Made by a program: the position numbers and the translations under genes
Notes under the pieces: generated by a model
Told to the model about the DNA's origin: nothing
The model's database searches: none
What the model saw: only the letters and a program-made list of their open reading frames with translations
Part shown: positions 1-6,978 of the stretch, piece after piece
How the letters are laid out: every line of letters starts with the position of its first letter
Numbering within the stretch: position 1 is the stretch's first letter
NCBI GenBank assembly: GCA_903840415.1
Contig: CAIMFY010000067.1
Coordinates: 1-64,000 of the forward strand
Direction of reading: 5' to 3'
DNA from: an uncultured Opitutia bacterium
Lineage (GTDB): Bacteria > Verrucomicrobiota > Verrucomicrobiia > Opitutales > Opitutaceae
Length of the DNA stretch: 64,000 nt

Positions 1-836
1 ATTGTTTGCGACACCGGCGGCGTAGTGATGCTCGGCGCGACGGGCGCGGTATTGACCGTCAATGTCGCCGCGGCACTCGTCACCGAACCCACGGCGTTGG
101 TCACCGTGCAGATGTAACTGCTCCCGCTGTCGGCCGTCGTCATGGGAGAGGTAGTATAGCTAGGCGACGTCGCCCCGGGGATCGCGACCAAGTTCCTGAG
201 CCACTGGTAACTGAGCGGTGCGTCTCCACCAGCGACGACACTAAAGACCACCGTGCCACCCGCTGTGATTGTTTGCGACACCGGCGGCGTAGTGATGCTC
301 GGCGCGACGGGCGCGGTTTTGACCGTCAGTGTCGCCGCGGCACTCGTCACCGAACCCACGGCGTTTGTCACCGTGCAGATGAAACTGCTCCCGCTGTCGG
401 CCGTCGTCATGGGAGAGGTAGTATAGCTGGGCGACGTCGCCCCGGGGATCGCGACCAAGTTCCTGAGCCACTGGTAACTGAGCGGTGCGTCTCCTCCGGC
501 GACGACACTAAAGACCGCCGTGCCACCCGCTGTGATTGTTTGCGACACCGGCGGCGTAGTGATGTTCGGCGCGATCGGCGCCGGATTGACAGTCAGGGTC
601 GCCGCAAGTGTATTTTGGGCACCGGCCGCCGTGGAAACCGAGCAAACGAAGCTGCTGCCGCTGTCCGCCATGGCCGGTGACGCAAGCGTATAGCTCGCCG
701 ACGTTGCGCCCGGAATCGCGACCGTGTTCCGGGACCATTGGTAGGAGATTGGCGAAGTGCTAGTTGCAGCGACTGTGAAAGTAACACTGGTACCCGCCGT
801 CACAGTCTGCGACGCGGGTTGCACCGTAATGGTCGG
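1..836 (-). repeat. 267-bp tandem Ig-domain repeat units
   Basis: The DNA is organised in units of exactly 267 bp (89 codons). The same 20-base string begins at 1, 268 and 535. Units 36-302 and 303-569 differ at only about nine positions, roughly 97% identity, while the unit at 570-836 and those upstream are much more diverged. This indicates recent duplication or gene conversion at the growing 3' part of the array, which continues outside the window. Confidence 0.9.
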
Positions 837-2768
837 CCCCGCCGCCACAGTGAGCACAGCTGCGGCAGTCGTCGCCGAACCAGCACTATTGGTCACAGTA
901 CAGGTAAAGACGCTGCCGCTGTCGACCGACGAAATGGTTGCGGTCGTATAGCTGGCCGCGGTCGCGCCCGGAATCGCGACCGTATTCCGATACCACTGGT
1001 AACTAAGCGGTGCGCTACCGCTTGCCACGACACTGAAGACGACCGTCGCCCCGGCACTCACGGCCTGGGAGCCGGGCTGCATGAAAATAGCCGGCGCCGA
1101 AGTCCCCGCCGTGACGGTCAGGGTCGCAGCAGCACTCGTCACCGATCCAGCGGAGTTTGTCACGCTGCACGTGAAACTGCTCCCACTGTCCCCCATCGCC
1201 GTCGCCACAATGCTAAAGGAGGCGGAAGTGGCCCCCGAAATCGCGACCGAGTTCCTCAGCCATTGGTAGGTGACGGAGGTCGTGCTAGCGACCGTTACGG
1301 AGAAGGTGGCGCTGGAACCAGCCGTGACGGACTGCGAGAAGGGCTGCGTAGCTATGCTGGGGGAACTTGCAACCGTAAGGATGGCGGCGGCGCTCGTCAC
1401 GGATCCTGCGATGTTCGTCGCCACGCAGGTGAAACTCGCGCCGCTGTCCGCGGTCGAGGTCGACGGCAAGGTATAGCTCGCCGATGTCGCCCCGGAAATC
1501 GCGGCGGAATTGCGGTACCACTGGTAAGTGGGCGACGGACTGCCGCTCGCGACGAGCGTAAACGTGGCGCTCGCCGGAAGCGCAACCGTCAGGGAACTCG
1601 GCTGCGTCGTAACCTTCGGGGCGACCGCAGGATTAACCGTCAGAACCGCGGCGGTGCTCGTCACCGTGCCGGCGCTGTTCGTAACATTGCACGTGAACCT
1701 GCTCCCATCGTCGGCCGTGGTGGGCGCATAAGTGTAGCTCGCGGAGGTGGCCCCGGGAATCGCGGCAGCATTCTTCAGCCACTGGTAGGTGACGGCGACC
1801 GAACTGGTCGCCGCGACCGTGAAGGACGCCGTTGTGCTGGCCGTCACCGTTTGCGAACTGGGCTGGGTAGTGATGACAGGAAGGGCGACGGGGCCCGCCA
1901 CCTGAAAGTCCAGGGACGCCAGGTTAAACGTGTGCGTAGAAGTTCCCCGCGCCGTCCCCAGCGCGGAAAAAGGATCCGATCCATTATCGAACGAAACGGA
2001 GCCATCTCGCGCATAGATCGCGTACGGGTCCGCCGTCGGATGCAAGCTGTGGTAGTAGGGAGTATATAGGGAGATCGAATTCACCTGGTAGGCGCCCTTT
2101 GGCCAGTCGGCACCAACCGCGATCGACGCCGTGCCCGACAGCGGCGAGGACGCGACCGTCGCGGTGCGGACCGTTCCTGCCGGGTCCGTGAATGAAATGA
2201 TCACGTCCCGGGACGTCCCGCCAACCGTGGCGTAGTTAAACGAGACGTTATCCTGCGGAGCGACCGTCGCCGCGCTAGCCCGGCTGACCGCGGAAAGCTG
2301 AAAACTGGGCAGCGGGATCACCAAGAAATCCAACTGCGAGAAAATCATCATGTGGACCGCCGGCCCTGGAATGGTGCCATTTTGCACCGTGATCGTGTTG
2401 TTTCGGTTGTAGTAAATCGACCGGCCGACCGTATCCTTCAATAGAACGTAATTGACGATGTATTTGACGTTGTTCCCGGGCCAGTCTGCGGTGGCTGGAA
2501 TCGTGATCACTCCTGAAGGGGGATCGAAGGTGGTCGCATTTCTGACCCCGCCGTTTCCATCCGTAAAATTTACCGTGACGGAGGTCACCAACGCCGTCCC
2601 CGACAAGGCGTAATTAAAGACCACGTTGATCGGCGCGCAGATGTTTGCAGCACTCGACCGGTTAATCGCCACCAGTTGGGGCGCCGAACTCTGGGCGAGG
2701 AGGGAATGCGACCACCAAAGCGAGACCGCGAGCCAGCCCAAAAACTTCCGGCATCTAACCGGACGCAC
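1..2768 (-). CDS. Exported protein with tandem Ig-like domains (3' end beyond window)
   Basis: About 922 codons are visible and the frame is still open at position 1, so the C-terminus is missing. The likely GTG start at 2768 gives a basic n-region, a hydrophobic core (FLGWLAVSLWW) and a cleavage-like SLLAQ, a typical signal peptide. Residues of roughly 30-290 hold two related modules of about 115 residues (SRASAATVAPQDNVSFNY-like and NRSSAANICAPINVVFNY-like). Seven complete Ig-like domains of about 87-89 residues follow, plus the start of an eighth. Each has a TVTAG strand, a YQW core Trp, an IPGATSASYT segment, a DSGSxFxC Cys and a TLTV end strand. Such proteins are usually surface adhesins or extracellular matrix proteins; the ligand is unknown. 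It is transcribed away from the polysaccharide genes. An in-frame GTG/TTG pair near 2837 could be an alternative start but lacks a Shine-Dalgarno and a good signal peptide. Confidence 0.85.
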   Translation of the reverse strand, partial: MRPVRCRKFLGWLAVSLWWSHSLLAQSSAPQLVAINRSSAANICAPINVVFNYALSGTALVTSVTVNFTDGNGGVRNATTFDPPSGVITIPATADWPGNNVKYIVNYVLLKDTVGRSIYYNRNNTITVQNGTIPGPAVHMMIFSQLDFLVIPLPSFQLSAVSRASAATVAPQDNVSFNYATVGGTSRDVIISFTDPAGTVRTATVASSPLSGTASIAVGADWPKGAYQVNSISLYTPYYHSLHPTADPYAIYARDGSVSFDNGSDPFSALGTARGTSTHTFNLASLDFQVAGPVALPVITTQPSSQTVTASTTASFTVAATSSVAVTYQWLKNAAAIPGATSASYTYAPTTADDGSRFTCNVTNSAGTVTSTAAVLTVNPAVAPKVTTQPSSLTVALPASATFTLVASGSPSPTYQWYRNSAAISGATSASYTLPSTSTADSGASFTCVATNIAGSVTSAAAILTVASSPSIATQPFSQSVTAGSSATFSVTVASTTSVTYQWLRNSVAISGATSASFSIVATAMGDSGSSFTCSVTNSAGSVTSAAATLTVTAGTSAPAIFMQPGSQAVSAGATVVFSVVASGSAPLSYQWYRNTVAIPGATAASYTTATISSVDSGSVFTCTVTNSAGSATTAAAVLTVAAGPTITVQPASQTVTAGTSVTFTVAATSTSPISYQWSRNTVAIPGATSASYTLASPAMADSGSSFVCSVSTAAGAQNTLAATLTVNPAPIAPNITTPPVSQTITAGGTAVFSVVAGGDAPLSYQWLRNLVAIPGATSPSYTTSPMTTADSGSSFICTVTNAVGSVTSAAATLTVKTAPVAPSITTPPVSQTITAGGTVVFSVVAGGDAPLSYQWLRNLVAIPGATSPSYTTSPMTTADSGSSYICTVTNAVGSVTSAAATLTVNTAPVAPSITTPPVSQT

Positions 2769-2778
2769 CGTGGGAACG

Positions 2779-2804
2779 ATCGTAGCAACTCCTTCTGCTA
2801 CGAT
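2779..2804 (-). promoter_or_regulatory. 9-bp hairpin with the Shine-Dalgarno core in its loop
   Basis: Read on the minus strand, ATCGTAGCA pairs perfectly with TGCTACGAT around the 8-base loop GAAGGAGT. The loop contains AAGGAG, the only good Shine-Dalgarno match before the GTG start at 2768, which lies about 20 bases downstream of it. Folding would place the 3' stem arm between ribosome site and start codon and could modulate translation of the Ig-like protein. The structure is seen directly; the regulatory role is inferred. Confidence 0.5.
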
Positions 2805-3216
2805 GTTAGGAGTGAATCGGACCGCTTCCAACACTATTGGGGGGGTACTTGCGCAAGTTTCCATAAACGGGAGGCGCGGCGTTTTGCGTAGACTCGGCAT
2901 TGGGCTGGAAAATCAATGATAGATTAAGCCACGTCCGAAAGAATAAACTGGAAATGGAAACTGACCCAAATCAAGGCGATGTCGACTGAATAGAATAGCG
3001 CCTGGCGGGCCGGCAAGATCCGCCGACGCACACTCGCGAAATTAAACCGCCAACATATTTACGACGCATCGAGCTTGTGGTCCATGCACCACCCGTCGCC
3101 GTCAGCAGTGCGAGCACACCCAAGCCCGTGGCGACAGGAGTGGCTCCACTCATGGAGTTGATTGCCGCACGAACCGGGCAGAATCTGAAGTGTTCAACGC
3201 CGGCGATGACCAATCC
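2805..3216. other. Non-coding stretch, no recognisable gene
   Basis: About 400 bp between the leader of the Ig-like gene and the transposase fragments. Short open frames occur on both strands but none has a recognisable motif, a ribosome site or the codon bias of its neighbours. It probably holds the promoter of the minus-strand Ig-like gene, but I see no convincing -35/-10 pair. A run of seven G lies near 2840. Confidence 0.5.
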
Positions 3217-3297
3217 TGTGCCGACCAGTCAGACAACTGCTACAATAACGCCACCATGGAATCGTTTTGGAGCTCATTCAAAACCGAGACGGGACTC
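3217..3297 (+). pseudogene. IS3-family transposase (OrfB) fragment
   Basis: The frame reads SDNCYNNATMESFWSSFKTE, which matches the motif near the end of IS3-type OrfB integrase domains (DNCYDNAxMESFWxxLKxE, containing the last catalytic Glu). No upstream DDE residues, no OrfA and no terminal inverted repeats are visible, and similarity stops after about 27 codons. It is a relic of an insertion sequence, not a functional element. Confidence 0.7.
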
Positions 3298-3312
3298 GAA
3301 ATGATAAGGATG

Positions 3313-3378
3313 CTACGCACGCCAGTTCTCGGTGACGCGGCAGAACATCTGGTGTTCGATCTTGTTCCATTTGCTGGT
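3313..3378 (-). pseudogene. ISAzo13-type transposase fragment
   Basis: On the minus strand the frame reads TSKWNKIEHQMFCRVTENWR and then a stop. This resembles the block GTSKWNKIEHRLFxxIxxNWRGRPL that I know from ISAzo13-family (Rhodopirellula-type) transposases. Only about 22 codons remain. The fragment is fused in frame to the decayed epimerase tail upstream of it, so this short region records at least two insertion or deletion events. Confidence 0.6.
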
Positions 3379-3551
3379 AGCGTCCGCCGCAAGCAAAGTC
3401 TCCAATAACCATGTCCGAAGAAACCCGTAGCTCCCGTGAAAAAAATCCGGGCTCGCGTCAGATCACTCCACAGTTCTGCCAGATCTGTCACGACTTCGTC
3501 GATTTCCTGCCGCGGGAGAGGAGGTAATGCTGGCGCACTGGGAACTGACAT
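3379..3551 (-). pseudogene. Frameshifted N-terminal remnant of an NAD-dependent sugar epimerase/dehydratase
   Basis: An ATG at 3551 opens a frame that reaches ARIFFTGATGFFG, the Rossmann GxxGxxG motif of extended SDR epimerases, at about 3414-3443. Immediately after this the expected continuation TWLLETLLAAD is found in another reading frame, so a single-base indel near 3410-3416 broke the gene. The rest is replaced by the ISAzo13 fragment. It indicates that the polysaccharide locus once extended in this direction. Confidence 0.65.
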
Positions 3552-3657
3552 CACCTTCGCAGAAAAACGTCCACGTCTGCTTCAGGCAAGCTGCGTCGGT
3601 TCGGCGTGAAGACTAACTTGCCTTCACTCCTGCTCGCGGCACCGTCGAAACCCATCG

Positions 3658-4770
3658 ATGGATGTCCCGATTCTCGACCTTAAGGCCCCTACCGCCGAAC
3701 TCCGCGCCGACTGCGACGAAGCCTACCGGCGCGTGATGGACTCAGGTTGGTTTCTGCTGGGAAGTGAGCTCGCAGCGTTTGAGTCGGAATACGCCAAATC
3801 CGTCGAATCCGCCCATTGCATCGGAGTGGCCAATGGACTGGAGGCTCTACAACTCGTCCTTATGGCCCGCGGAATTGGCCCGGGCGATGAGATAATCGTG
3901 CCCTCCAACGGTTACATCGCCACGTGGCTTGCGGTCACACATGTTGGTGCGACTCCCGTGCCGTGCGAGCCCGATCCGCGCACCTATAATCTCGATCCTG
4001 CTCACATCGACGCGCTCGTCACGCCGCGCACCAAGGCCGTGTTGCCGATTCATCTCTATGGCCAGACGGCGGACATGGTGGCGATCAATTCCGAAGCCGA
4101 ACGTCGCGGACTTTTCGTGCTCGAGGACGCCGCACAGTCGCACGGCGCATTGTGTCACGGCCGCGCCAGTGGAGCCCTCGGCCACGCCGCGGGACACAGC
4201 TTTTATCCCAGCAAAAATTTTGGAGCGATGGCCGACGCCGGCGCCATCACGACTGACGATGCTGGACTAGCTGACCGTCTCCAACACCTGCGCAACTACG
4301 GCTGCAAGGTTCGCTACCAAAATGACTACATCGGTCTGAATTCGCGCCTCAGTGAACTCCAGGCCGCATTCCTTCGCGTCAAGTTACTCCACCTAATGGA
4401 CTGGAACTCCCGTCGCCGCGTGCTTGCTGCGCGCTACCTCAACCAACTCCGCGGCGTCGGCGATCTGGTGTTGCCGTATGTGCCGGAGTGGGCGGAGCCA
4501 GTGTGGCATCTCTTCGTCATCCGCACCGCTCGGCGCGATGCGCTTCAGGCGCACCTCACCGCGCGCGGCGTCGGCACACAGATTCACTACCCGACTCCGC
4601 CGCATCTTTCCGGCGCGTATCGCGACGCCGGCTGGAAGCGTGGCGACTTTCCAATCGCCGAAAAGCTCGCCGCCGAGGTGCTCAGTCTGCCGATCAGTCC
4701 GCACCACTCTGCTGAACAGATTGACTACGTGTGCGAGTCTGTGCGGTCGTTCTTCGATCCGCACGCATGA
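3658..4770 (+). CDS. DegT/DnrJ/EryC1/StrS aminotransferase
   Basis: A 370-residue PLP enzyme, full length for the family, that transfers an amino group to a keto-sugar nucleotide in the cytoplasm. Visible landmarks are an N-terminal ILDLKAP, the substrate-binding segment DEIIVPSNGYIATWLA, EDAAQSHGA for cofactor binding and the Schiff-base lysine K186 in FYPSKNFGA. The exact sugar cannot be read from sequence. It opens a four-gene run: the ABC permease starts inside its stop codon (ATGA), so the amino sugar it makes is probably part of the polymer exported by that transporter. A decayed epimerase lies just upstream on the other strand. Confidence 0.9.
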   Translation: MDVPILDLKAPTAELRADCDEAYRRVMDSGWFLLGSELAAFESEYAKSVESAHCIGVANGLEALQLVLMARGIGPGDEIIVPSNGYIATWLAVTHVGATPVPCEPDPRTYNLDPAHIDALVTPRTKAVLPIHLYGQTADMVAINSEAERRGLFVLEDAAQSHGALCHGRASGALGHAAGHSFYPSKNFGAMADAGAITTDDAGLADRLQHLRNYGCKVRYQNDYIGLNSRLSELQAAFLRVKLLHLMDWNSRRRVLAARYLNQLRGVGDLVLPYVPEWAEPVWHLFVIRTARRDALQAHLTARGVGTQIHYPTPPHLSGAYRDAGWKRGDFPIAEKLAAEVLSLPISPHHSAEQIDYVCESVRSFFDPHA

Positions 4771-5591
4771 GCAAGCCCGGCCACGACTCCTTTTTCGCCA
4801 ACCTCGCCCAAAAGCGCGAGCTGTGGTGGCAGTTCACCGTGCGGGCCGTTGAGCTCCGCCATCGCGGAAGTTACCTCGGCATCTTCTGGGCAGTGCTCAA
4901 CCCGCTGCTCATGCTGCTGGTTTACTACGTCGTGTTTGGCGTGATTTTCGGCGGCAGTTTCAAGGTGCTGCCCGATGAGACGAAGGCGGACTTCGTGCTC
5001 GCGGTGTTTTGCGGCCTGATCGTTTTTCACCTGACGGCAGAGACGATGACGCTGGCTCCGACGGTGGTGGTGACCAATCCCAACCTCGTGAAAAAAGTCG
5101 TCTTCCCGCTGGAGGTGCTGCCGCTCGCGCAGCTCGGCGCGGTCTGGTTTCATTTTTTTATCAGCCTCGGATTGATGCTGGTGGGGGCGCTGCTTTTCGG
5201 CCGCGGGCTGACGCTCGCCGGGCTCGCGTGGTTGCCGGTGATCTTGCTGCCGCTGGTGTTGCTTTCGGTGGGCATCGCATGGCTGTGCGCGGCGCTCGGA
5301 GTGTTTTTCCGCGATCTTGTGCAGGTGATGCCGTTTGTTTCGCAGGTTGTCCTCTATTCGAGCGCGATTTTTTATTCCGTGGCCAAGGCGCAGACTCTTC
5401 CAAGCGTCTGGATGTTTCTCCGGTGGAATCCCCTGCTCCACACGGTGAATCTCGTGCGCGATGCCCTGCTCTGGAATCGGCCCGTCAACCTCAGCCATCT
5501 CGGCTACACGTATGCGGCCGGAATCGGGATGTGCCTGCTCGGCGGCTGGGTGTTCCGCAAATTCCAGCCGGCCTTCGCCGACGTAATCTGA
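4767..5591 (+). CDS. wzm: ABC-2 type polysaccharide exporter, permease subunit (Wzm-like)
   Basis: A 274-residue inner-membrane protein with about six hydrophobic segments. The N-terminal cytoplasmic stretch ELWWQFTVRAVELRHRGSYLG is typical of Wzm/KpsM/TagG permeases. The ATG at 4767 overlaps the aminotransferase stop by 4 bp, which fixes the start; the upstream in-frame ATG at 4731 lies inside the previous gene. With the ATPase encoded 19 bp downstream it would form the channel that exports lipid-linked O-antigen or a similar polysaccharide. Confidence 0.9.
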   Translation: MSKPGHDSFFANLAQKRELWWQFTVRAVELRHRGSYLGIFWAVLNPLLMLLVYYVVFGVIFGGSFKVLPDETKADFVLAVFCGLIVFHLTAETMTLAPTVVVTNPNLVKKVVFPLEVLPLAQLGAVWFHFFISLGLMLVGALLFGRGLTLAGLAWLPVILLPLVLLSVGIAWLCAALGVFFRDLVQVMPFVSQVVLYSSAIFYSVAKAQTLPSVWMFLRWNPLLHTVNLVRDALLWNRPVNLSHLGYTYAAGIGMCLLGGWVFRKFQPAFADVI

Positions 5592-5610
5592 TTCGCAAAA
5601 AAATCTCCGC

Positions 5611-6978
5611 ATGGCCGGCGAACCCATCATCACCGTCAACAACGTCTCCAAGGCTTACCGCATTTGGGAGACGCCGTCCGCGCGGCTGCGCTCGCCGCTG
5701 TTGGAAGCGGCCGCCGGTGTGTTCCCAAAAAACTCTCCGCCGCACCGCGCGCTGGCGGGCCGCGCCGCGCGGGGCTGGCGCGATTTCTACGCGCTGCGCG
5801 ACATCTCGTTTCAGGTGCGACGCGGCGAAGGCACGGGCATCATCGGCCGCAACGGTTCCGGCAAGAGCACGCTCCTCCAGCTCATCGCAGGCACGTTGCA
5901 GCCGACGACCGGCTCCATCGACGTCAAGGGCCGCGTCGCCGCGCTGCTCGAACTCGGCAGCGGGTTTAACCCCGACTTCACGGGCCGTGAAAATGTCTAC
6001 CTCAACGGCGCGATCTTCGGGTTTTCCCAGCATGAGATGGATCAGCGGTTCGAGAGCATCGCGGAGTTTGCCGAGATCGGGTCGTTCATGGACCAGCCGG
6101 TGAAGATTTATTCGAGCGGCATGATGATCCGGCTCGCCTTCTCGGTGGCGACGGCGACGCAGCCCGACATCCTCATCGTGGACGAGGCGCTCAGCGTCGG
6201 CGATGTGTTCTTCCAACAAAAATGTTTTACGCGAATCCGGGAGATGCTGGCCAACGGCACCACGCTGCTCTTCGTGTCGCACGACGTCGGCGGCGTGCAA
6301 AACCTCTGCAGTCACGCGGTGCTGCTGCATGAAGGTGCGGCCGTTTTTCAGGGACCGCCCGAGGAAGCGGCCAGCCGCTACTACGCGTTGTCGAAAGGCC
6401 GCGGCTCCGCCGTCGCGTCGCACGCCGTCCGGCCCGACGCCGCCGGCCGCATCGAGCGGGAAAAGTTGCGCGCCGGACTCGCGTCCGAGTTTTCTCACCA
6501 CGACATCCTGCCACTCGCGCGTTCACGCCATGGCTCCGGCGAAATGAAAGTGACCGCCGCCTGCTTCATCAACGAACTGGGCGAACACTCCATGACCGTC
6601 GAGATGACGAAGGCCGCGACGATTCAAGTGCGGGTGCGCGCCGAGCGTGAAATCGCCGCGCCCTCGGTGGGCATCAACCTGATCGATCGGATGAACAACC
6701 TCGTGTTCGCCGCCGGCACCCGGCAGCAGGGCACGCCGATGCCGTCGATGGCTGCGGGCGAGGAGCGCGTGATCAAGTTCCGCCTCGAACTGGCCGTGCA
6801 GCCCGGCGAATATACGCTCAGCATCGGCTGCGGTGAACCGTCCGACGAGGGCCCCAATCACGGCTACGTCCAAGACCGCCACGAGGGGCTGGGGCCGGTC
6901 ACGGTGCACGCCAACGCCGGCCACATCTGGCCGTTCTACGGCATCGCCCGGCTGCCGCTGGAAATTTCCGTCCTTTGA
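5611..6978 (+). CDS. wzt: ABC polysaccharide exporter, ATPase with C-terminal carbohydrate-binding domain (Wzt-like)
   Basis: 455 residues. The ATPase half carries Walker A GRNGSGKST (80-88), the signature SSGM (from about 168), Walker B ILIVDEALSVGD (about 187-198) and the switch His in FVSHD. The C-terminal part from about residue 290 is a beta-rich region (EMKVTAACFINELGEHS onward) with the position and length of the Wzt C-terminal domain. In characterised O9a-type systems that domain recognises the capped non-reducing end of the glycan before export. The next gene starts inside its stop codon and encodes a candidate capping enzyme. Confidence 0.9.
   Translation: MAGEPIITVNNVSKAYRIWETPSARLRSPLLEAAAGVFPKNSPPHRALAGRAARGWRDFYALRDISFQVRRGEGTGIIGRNGSGKSTLLQLIAGTLQPTTGSIDVKGRVAALLELGSGFNPDFTGRENVYLNGAIFGFSQHEMDQRFESIAEFAEIGSFMDQPVKIYSSGMMIRLAFSVATATQPDILIVDEALSVGDVFFQQKCFTRIREMLANGTTLLFVSHDVGGVQNLCSHAVLLHEGAAVFQGPPEEAASRYYALSKGRGSAVASHAVRPDAAGRIEREKLRAGLASEFSHHDILPLARSRHGSGEMKVTAACFINELGEHSMTVEMTKAATIQVRVRAEREIAAPSVGINLIDRMNNLVFAAGTRQQGTPMPSMAAGEERVIKFRLELAVQPGEYTLSIGCGEPSDEGPNHGYVQDRHEGLGPVTVHANAGHIWPFYGIARLPLEISVL

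Noticed and set aside
2971-3213. Minus-strand frame with a Gly/Ala/Leu stretch followed by basic residues, resembling a PEP-CTERM sorting tail
   Set aside because: The Pro-Glu-Pro motif is absent, the frame continues well past the basic residues, and there is no upstream protein. The likeness is too weak to report.
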